64,000 bases of DNA from Variovorax paradoxus. Lineage in GTDB: Bacteria; Pseudomonadota; Gammaproteobacteria; Burkholderiales; Burkholderiaceae_C. The notes under the pieces are model-generated. The model saw only the letters and a list, made by a program, of their open reading frames with translations, was not told the origin of the DNA and made no database searches. The translations under genes and the position numbers were made by a program. Where the stretch lies: the NCBI RefSeq assembly GCF_030815855.1, contig NZ_JAUSXG010000001.1:2790001-2854000 (forward strand), read 5' to 3'. Shown piece after piece: positions 59,501 to 64,000 of the stretch (positions within the stretch are counted from its first letter, which is position 1; each line of letters starts with the position of its first letter).

Positions 59501-59804
59501 GATCGGTGCCGAGGCGGAAGGTCACCGTCAGCGTCATCACGCCGTCGGTGGTGGCCTGGCTGCCCATGTAGAGCATGCCTTCGACGCCGTTGATCTGCTC
59601 TTCGAGCGGCGTGGCCACGGTTTCGGCGATCACCTTGGGGTTGGCGCCGGGGTACTGGGCGCGCACCACCACGGAGGGCGGCGCGACTTCGGGGTATTCC
59701 GAAATCGGCAGCCCGCGCAGCGCGATCAGACCGGCTATCAGTATCAATAGCGACAGCACGCCGGCAAAGATCGGCCGGTCGATGAAGAATTTAGAGAGAT
59801 TCAT
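56529..59804 (-). CDS. RND multidrug efflux transporter, HAE-1 (AcrB/MexB type)
   Basis: The inner membrane proton-driven pump has 1,091 residues, 12 predicted helices and two large periplasmic loops. MNLSKFFIDRPIFAGVLSLL is the typical N-terminus. The proton relay Asp pair is in GIVVDDAIVVVENVERN, and the matching Lys is in VGLSAKNAILIVEFA. Family substrates are hydrophobic drugs, dyes, detergents and solvents; the specific one is not readable. The C-terminal His/Gly-rich tail is unusual. Confidence 0.97.
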   Translation of the reverse strand: MNLSKFFIDRPIFAGVLSLLILIAGLIALRGLPISEYPEVAPPSVVVRAQYPGANPKVIAETVATPLEEQINGVEGMLYMGSQATTDGVMTLTVTFRLGTDPDKAQQLVQNRVSQAEPRLPEEVRRLGITTVKSAPDLTMVVHLVSPNNRYDINYLRNYAVLNVKDPLARIEGVGQVQIFGGGDYSMRVWLDPQKVAQRGLSASDVVAAIRGQNVQAAAGVVGASPGLSGVDMQLSINAQGRLQSEEEFGDIIVKSGTDGAVTRLRDIGRLEMGAADYSLRSLLNNDPAVGMGVFQAPGSNALDISSNVRKTMAELNKNMPEGLEYRIAYDPTQFVRASIESVIHTLLEAIMLVVLVVILFLQTWRASIIPLLAVPVSVIGTFAVLHILGFSINALSLFGLVLAIGIVVDDAIVVVENVERNIEAGLTPREATYRAMREVSGPIIAIALVLVAVFVPLAFISGLTGQFYRQFAVTIAISTVISAINSLTLSPALAALLLRGHDAPKDALTRGMDKVFGWLFRGFNRLFSRGSEAYSGGVKSVISRKALMLAIYVALIAVTFGLFKAVPGGFVPAQDKQYLIGFAQLPDGATLDRTDEVIQRMGEIMKKNPNVEDAIAFPGLSINGFTNSSNSGIVFATLKPFDQRKRADQSGGAVAGQLNGAFSSIQDAFIVMFPPPPVAGLGTTGGFKLQIEDRASVGYDQMDAAVKAFMAKAYATPELTGMFTSWQVNVPQLYADIDRTKARQLGVPVTDIFDTMQIYLGSLYANDFNKFGRTYSVRVQADAPYRARAEDVGMLKVRSTTGEMVPLAALMKVNSTFGPERAMRYNGYLAADINGGPAPGYSSGQAQDAITKIAAETLPKGVSFEWTELTYQEILAGNSAFLVFPLAILLVFLVLAAQYESLTLPIAIILIVPMGILAAMTGVWISGGDNNVFTQIGLIVLVGLSAKNAILIVEFARELEFAGRTPIQAAIEASRLRLRPILMTSLAFVMGVLPLVLSTGAGSEMRKAMGVAVFAGMIGVTAFGLFLTPVFYVLMRRLAGNRPLKLHGDVPHGEDFVSAAHPAAPAHGGSGGGGLHPMPASPRPSHGSHD

Positions 59805-59844
59805 GTTGTTTCTCCGGCGAGCGCAAACGCGCTCCCCTCCGAGT

Positions 59845-61095
59845 TCAGGACTTCGCGGCTTCCGCGACGCGTTCCGGTTGTTGTTGCTTCGTGTCGGTCT
59901 TCGCGTCCATCGTCACGCTCTGTGGCACCACCAGCGCGCCGGGGCGGATGTGCTGCAGGCCGTTGACCACCACGCGGTCGCCGGCCTTCAGGCCCTTGCT
60001 CACCACACGCAGTCCGTTGATCGACGCGCCGAGCGTCACCTCGCGGTACACAGCCTTGTTGTCTTCGCCCACGACCATCACGAACTTCTTGTTCTGGTCG
60101 GTGCCGATGGCGCGTTCGCTCACCAGCAGCGCCGAGTCGTTGCGTGCCTGGCCCATGCGGATGCGGGCGAACTGTCCGGGAATGAGCGCGCCGTCCTTGT
60201 TGTCGAAGGAGGCCCGCACGCGCACGGTGCCGCTGCGGGCGTCGACCTGGTTGTCGATCAGCTGGAGCTTGCCGGTGAAGGGCGTGCCCTCGAGGCCGGC
60301 GGTGCCCATCTGCACGGGAATGCTCTCGATCTGGCCGCGCGCACTGGCGCCGCTCGGCAGGTCTTTCAGGGCCCGCGTGATCACCTGCTCATCGGCGTCG
60401 AAGCTCGCGTAGATCGGGCTCACCGACACCAGCGTGGTCAACACCGGCGCGCCGGGGCCCGCGGCCACCAGGTTGCCCTGGGTCACTTCGAGCTTGCCGA
60501 TCCGGCCCGACACAGGCGCACGCACTTGCGTGTAGCCCAGGTTCAGGCGTGCCGATTGCAGCGAGGCTTGCGCGGCGCGCAGGTTGGCGTCGGCTTCGCG
60601 GCTGGCGTTCACGCGCTCGTCGTATTCACGCTGGGCAATGGCCTGCTGGTCCCACAGGCGCTTGGCGCGTTCCTGCTCGCTGCGGCTGAACGCCTGGCGG
60701 GCCTGGGCCGATGCCACCTGCGCTTCGGCGCGTTCCACCTCGGCGGCATACGGTGCGGGGTCGATGGTGATCAGCAGGTCGCCTTGCTTCACCAACGCGC
60801 CCTCGCGGAAGTGCACCGCCTGCACGGCGCCGGCCACGCGGGAGCGCACGTCGACGCGCTGAACCGCTTCGAGCCGGCCCGAGAACTCGTCCCAGGCATT
60901 GATCTCGCTCGACGCGACGGTCGCCACCGACACCGGCGTGCCCTGCTGCGCCGCGGCCGGCGCGGTGGCTTCGGCCTTGAAGCTGTGCATGCCCAGCACC
61001 GCGGCGGCCACCGCCAGCACGGCGGTGAGGCCGGTCACGGCGGGCCACAGCCCCTTGCGCGCGGCGGAAGACAGTTTTTGATTGTTGTTCGACAT
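59845..61095 (-). CDS. RND efflux periplasmic adaptor (membrane fusion protein)
   Basis: The AcrA-like protein of 416 residues is anchored by one N-terminal helix (about 16-36, without lipobox Cys). It has the lipoyl half motifs (SRVAGAVQAVHFREGALVKQ and YTQVRAPVSGRIGKLEVTQG), an alpha hairpin (about 105-175) and beta-barrel domains. It is the first pump gene, 40 nt before the transporter. The ATG at 61095 gives the proper anchor. Confidence 0.96.
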   Translation of the reverse strand: MSNNNQKLSSAARKGLWPAVTGLTAVLAVAAAVLGMHSFKAEATAPAAAQQGTPVSVATVASSEINAWDEFSGRLEAVQRVDVRSRVAGAVQAVHFREGALVKQGDLLITIDPAPYAAEVERAEAQVASAQARQAFSRSEQERAKRLWDQQAIAQREYDERVNASREADANLRAAQASLQSARLNLGYTQVRAPVSGRIGKLEVTQGNLVAAGPGAPVLTTLVSVSPIYASFDADEQVITRALKDLPSGASARGQIESIPVQMGTAGLEGTPFTGKLQLIDNQVDARSGTVRVRASFDNKDGALIPGQFARIRMGQARNDSALLVSERAIGTDQNKKFVMVVGEDNKAVYREVTLGASINGLRVVSKGLKAGDRVVVNGLQHIRPGALVVPQSVTMDAKTDTKQQQPERVAEAAKS

Positions 61096-61245
61096 GATGA
61101 TTCGTCCTTCTCGATGACTTCTTGGGATGCAACAGGCCATCCCGGTGCTTGTGGCACCAGGAGGCGGAACTCAAAAATGACCGGGGTTACCGGTGGGCCG
61201 AGGGCGGCGTCGCGTCGCCGGCCAGGCTGCCGCGACCGGCCCTAC

Positions 61246-62127
61246 CTAGCTGGGCTTGGGTGCGACCGGAGGCGGCGTGGTGGCACTGAAAAATTCGCGG
61301 AAATGCTGCTGCACGCTGGCCTCGCACGCCTTGCAACCCGAGGGCTCGGGGTCGTACAGCGCCTTGGGCCAGTTCGCGGCGCCGGGCAGCACGCTGCTCG
61401 TCACGTCGATGCCGGCCGCACGCAGGCGCCCGGCAAAAGTCAGCGCCTCGTCGCGCATGGCATCGTCCTGTCCCACCAGCACCAGGGCCGGTGCCAGGGA
61501 AGACAGCCGGATCGATCCGCTCGGCACCGCGTAGGGGTGCATCGCGTTCGACGGGCAGCTCAGGTACTTTTCCCAGCCGGTGGCCCAGCGGCACTCGGGC
61601 TCGTCGCTGGTCGCCTTGCGCAACGACGCCGTGCCCGCGCACGGGTCGAGCATGGGCGACAGCAGAATTTGCCCTGCCAGCGGCGGATGCGCCCTGTCGC
61701 GGGCGATCAGCGCCACCCCGGCGGCCAGGTTGCCGCCGGCTTCTTCACCGGCCAGGTACACCTGGGCGCCCTTGCCGCCGAGCTTCACGCGCTGCTTGTA
61801 GAGCCATTCGAGCGCCGCATAGCCCACCTCGATGGGCTCGGGGAAAGGCGAAGCGGGTGCCAGCGGATAAGCCACCGACACCACCACCGCGCCCGCCCCG
61901 GCCAGCAGCCGGGCCACGTTGCGTCCGTTGTCCAGGTTGCCGCAAATGAAGGTGCCACCATGGAAATGCAGCACCAGCGGCACCGTTTCGCCCCGCGGGC
62001 GCTGCCCGTAGACCCGGGCACCCACGGGCTCACGGCCGGGCAGCTCGATCGAAAGATCGGCTTCCACGCCTTCTGCCGCGGCGAGAGCAGCGGCTTCGGC
62101 AGAGCGGGACGACGGACGGGGTGACAT
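61246..62127 (-). CDS. Alpha/beta-hydrolase-fold protein with degenerate active site
   Basis: The 293-residue protein is of the hormone-sensitive lipase group by fold: VLHFHGGTFICG resembles the HGGG oxyanion loop, and SVAYPLAPASPFPEP is typical. The nucleophile elbow, normally GDSAGG, reads GEEAGG, so Ser is replaced by Glu129. The usual catalytic His position near the C-terminus reads GAANWP with Asn252. The acidic residue in VLVGQDDAMRDE is kept. It is probably not an esterase. It lies 150 nt upstream of the efflux adaptor in the same direction and divergent from the LysR gene. Confidence 0.82.
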   Translation of the reverse strand: MSPRPSSRSAEAAALAAAEGVEADLSIELPGREPVGARVYGQRPRGETVPLVLHFHGGTFICGNLDNGRNVARLLAGAGAVVVSVAYPLAPASPFPEPIEVGYAALEWLYKQRVKLGGKGAQVYLAGEEAGGNLAAGVALIARDRAHPPLAGQILLSPMLDPCAGTASLRKATSDEPECRWATGWEKYLSCPSNAMHPYAVPSGSIRLSSLAPALVLVGQDDAMRDEALTFAGRLRAAGIDVTSSVLPGAANWPKALYDPEPSGCKACEASVQQHFREFFSATTPPPVAPKPS

Positions 62128-62210
62128 GGAGGCAACCTCAGGAGGATTGGCGATAGTCGAAATATAAGGCGGCCAGTGTGGCGTTAAACAGGCAAGCTGC
62201 CCCTACTCTG

Positions 62211-62238
62211 TTTCCAAACGGCTAACAATCCGGAAACT
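62211..62238. promoter_or_regulatory. Inverted repeat in hydrolase/LysR intergenic region
   Basis: GTTTCC (62211-62216) and GGAAAC (62233-62238) are 16 bp apart in the 183-bp gap between the divergent genes. The size and place suit a LysR operator, but the spacing is not the classical T-N11-A, so confidence is limited. Confidence 0.4.
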
Positions 62239-62310
62239 CTCGGGGGATTGTCACCTTGTGTGAGAATCCGCGTCCTCTCGGCAATGGCCGGGTTCCAGGA
62301 ACAGTCATCA

Positions 62311-63225
62311 ATGGATCAAATCCAGGCAATGCGGATCTTCGTCCGCGTGGTGGAAGCCGGCACCTTCACGCGTGCCGCGGACTCGCTCGCCCTGCCCAAG
62401 GGAACGGTCACCAAGCAGATCCAGGCGCTGGAGTCGCGCCTGCGGGTGAAGCTGCTCAACCGCACCACGCGGCGCGTGACGGTCACGCCGGACGGCGCGG
62501 CCTACTTCGAACGCGCGGCCCGCCTGCTGAACGATTTCGACGACATCGAAGCCAGCATGACCAATGCGCAGGCCAATCCCACGGGGCGGCTGCGCATCGA
62601 CATCGGCACCTCGGTGGCGCGGTTGATCATCCTGCCCGCCCTGGCCACCTTCTGCGACCGCTATCCGGACATCCAGGTCGACCTGGGCGTGAGCGACCGC
62701 CCGGTCGACCTCATCAGCGACAACGTCGACTGCGTGATCCGGGCCGGCGAGCTGAGCGACCAGTCGCTGGTGGCCCGGCGCATCGGCACGCTGCATTTCG
62801 TGACCGTGGCGTCGCCCGCCTACGTCAAGCGCTACGGCATTCCGCAGCATCCGAACGACATCGAAAAGCGGCACCATGTGGTGAGCTATTTTTCGGGCAG
62901 CACGCGGCGCATCTACCCGCACGAGTTCAGGAAGGGCGACGAGTACATCGAACTCAACGGCCCCTACCGCGTGTCGGTCAACGAGAGCAATGCCCACATG
63001 GCGGCGGTGCTCGGCGGCTTCGGCATTTCGCAGTGCATTACGTTCATGGCCGAGCCACTGCTGGAAGCAGGCGAACTGGTCGAGATACTCCCCGAATGGC
63101 ACCGCGACCCGCTGCCGATTCACGTGGTCTATCCGCCCAACCGCCATCTGAGCGCCAAGGTGCGGGCGTTCGTCGATTGGGCCGCCGAGCTGTTTGCGAA
63201 GAACCCGCGGCTGCAGCGGCGCTGA
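62311..63225 (+). CDS. LysR family transcriptional regulator
   Basis: The 304-residue protein has the LysR HTH (about 1-60) in MRIFVRVVEAGTFTRAADSL, then ALPKGTVTKQIQALESRL, and an effector-binding domain from about 90. It belongs to the CrgA/DsdC-like subgroup with LNRTTRRVTVTPDGAAYFER. It is divergent from the hydrolase-efflux genes and probably regulates them. The ATG at 62311 was preferred, since an upstream frame adds 21 non-conserved residues. Confidence 0.93.
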   Translation: MDQIQAMRIFVRVVEAGTFTRAADSLALPKGTVTKQIQALESRLRVKLLNRTTRRVTVTPDGAAYFERAARLLNDFDDIEASMTNAQANPTGRLRIDIGTSVARLIILPALATFCDRYPDIQVDLGVSDRPVDLISDNVDCVIRAGELSDQSLVARRIGTLHFVTVASPAYVKRYGIPQHPNDIEKRHHVVSYFSGSTRRIYPHEFRKGDEYIELNGPYRVSVNESNAHMAAVLGGFGISQCITFMAEPLLEAGELVEILPEWHRDPLPIHVVYPPNRHLSAKVRAFVDWAAELFAKNPRLQRR

Positions 63226-63238
63226 GCCGCTCGTCGAT

Positions 63239-63715
63239 TCACTCGCCTGAGGCGAATACCGGTTCGCAGCGCACCTCGGTCTTCACCGAGTTGGCAATGA
63301 AGCACTCCTCGTGCGCCCGATGGTGCATGTGTTCGACCTGCTCGCGCGTGGGCAGGTTGACACCAGAGAATGTGACCTCAGGGCGGAGCGTGACCACGGT
63401 CATCGCGAGCTTGCCCTCGGCATTCTTTTCCATGAGGCCGCTCGCCGCGTCGAAGTAGCGGTCGACGCTGAACTTGCGCTTCACCGCCATGGTGAGAAAC
63501 CACAGCATGTGGCAGCTCGACAGCGAAGCGACGAAAGCCTCTTCCGGATCGACCGCCGCGGCATCGGAAAACGGCAGCGGCACCACGTGCGGCGACGAGG
63601 AGCCCGGCACTTCCGCACCGCCGTCGAAGCGCATCGAGTGCCTTCTGCTGTAGGTGTTGCCAAGGAAGTCCTGGTCGCCTCGCTGCCAGAGGATTTCCGC
63701 GGTGTATTCGGACAT
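63239..63715 (-). CDS. OsmC/Ohr family peroxide-detoxifying protein
   Basis: The 158-residue OsmC-fold thiol peroxidase reduces organic hydroperoxides. The two reactive cysteines are kept: Cys68 in ASLSSCHMLWFL and Cys138 in AHEECFIANSV. It converges on the LysR gene (stop codons 13 nt apart), so it is not part of that transcript. Confidence 0.92.
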   Translation of the reverse strand: MSEYTAEILWQRGDQDFLGNTYSRRHSMRFDGGAEVPGSSSPHVVPLPFSDAAAVDPEEAFVASLSSCHMLWFLTMAVKRKFSVDRYFDAASGLMEKNAEGKLAMTVVTLRPEVTFSGVNLPTREQVEHMHHRAHEECFIANSVKTEVRCEPVFASGE

Positions 63716-63800
63716 GGCGTTGTTCTCCTTGAAACAGTTGCTCGGGGAAAGAGTCTCGTGATGGTACCGAGCACGGGGGCGAGGCCTCGCTCGTCGCCGT

Positions 63801-64000
63801 TCAATGCCCGGCGGCGGCCGCCCTTTCCCAGCCCTCTCTTAGCGCCTGCTGGCTCTGCGGCGGCAGCACGCCGAGCCGCACGTGGCCCGGCAGTCCGAAG
63901 GATGCACAGTCGCGCAGTTTGACGCCTTCGGCGCGCAGCGCGGCGAACAACTGCGGATACGGCGCATCGGTGCGCGCGCAGAAGAAGTTGGCGTCGCTCG
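63801..64000 (-). CDS. CobD/CobC-type threonine-phosphate decarboxylase or aminotransferase (C-terminal 66 residues)
   Basis: Only the tail is in the window: it runs SDANFFCARTDAPYPQLFAA and, further on, KLRDCASFGLPGHVRLGVLP before ending AAAAGH. The RDCASFGLPGHVR pattern is typical of the PLP enzyme that supplies aminopropanol phosphate for B12. The same-strand position with cobQ and its partners supports this. The N-terminal part and the Schiff-base Lys lie beyond the window. Confidence 0.8.
   Translation of the reverse strand, partial: SDANFFCARTDAPYPQLFAALRAEGVKLRDCASFGLPGHVRLGVLPPQSQQALREGWERAAAAGH

Overview
The window is GC-rich (roughly two-thirds G+C by eye), densely coded bacterial DNA. 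Gene order and protein sequences point to a betaproteobacterium of the Burkholderiales, most likely Comamonadaceae and Variovorax-like. The supporting signs are the block rpsB-tsf-pyrH-frr-uppS-cdsA-dxr-rseP-bamA-skp-lpxD-fabZ-lpxA-lpxB-rnhB, polyhydroxybutyrate genes (phaR, 3-hydroxybutyrate dehydrogenase), an ompR/envZ pair and a late cobalamin pathway. I inferred the genus from recollection of such genomes, not from a search. I recognised no insertion sequence, prophage, CRISPR array or rRNA.

Layout. 1-4.7 kb (minus): carA and carB, with an ORF6N-domain gene wedged between them. 4.9-20.3 kb (minus): one long housekeeping run for translation (rpsB, tsf, frr), UMP kinase, isoprenoid and undecaprenyl synthesis (dxr, uppS), phospholipid (cdsA), envelope assembly and stress (rseP, bamA, skp), lipid A (lpxD, fabZ, lpxA, lpxB), RNase HII and an rRNA/tRNA methyltransferase. 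20.5-24.6 kb (plus): amidase, D-amino-acid dehydrogenase and the NAD(P)H-hydrate repair enzyme. 24.6-27.8 kb: a short-chain dehydrogenase and RNase R (minus), then tRNA-Leu(CAG) on the plus strand. 27.9-29.5 kb: a small accessory patch with a DUF1232 membrane protein, a 93-aa unknown gene behind an apparent LexA box, and a 28-aa membrane peptide. 29.5-37.5 kb: rimO, phaR, a zinc-ribbon protein, tRNA-Val(GAC), relA, an alpha/beta hydrolase divergent from bdhA, and two exported proteins. 37.7-49.1 kb: ompR-envZ, ispD-ispF, mfd-serB-Ldh2 dehydrogenase, two small unknown genes, an aminotransferase and nth. 49.2-64 kb: a short-chain dehydrogenase, an AraC regulator, cobQ-cobT-cobS-cobC, an RND tripartite efflux operon with a LysR regulator and a degenerate hydrolase, an OsmC protein, and the tail of a CobD-type aminotransferase.

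How the genes work together. Most of the window is conserved core biology: pyrimidine and arginine precursor supply, the MEP pathway (dxr, ispD and ispF at two sites), outer membrane biogenesis, ribosome function, stringent response, transcription-coupled repair and base excision repair. The cobalamin genes cobQ, cobT, cobS and cobC overlap by 4 nt where I could check and form one operon. A further cobalamin gene reappears after the efflux block, which suggests that block lies inside an older cob cluster.

Most interesting points: the SOS-box locus at 28.86-29.48 kb, whose layout loosely recalls TisB-type SOS peptides; the ORF6N gene inside the car operon; the RNase R gene that lacks a standard start codon at its conserved N-terminus; and the alpha/beta hydrolase that has lost its nucleophile and histidine. 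None of these is proven to be a new system; each is stated with what would test it.
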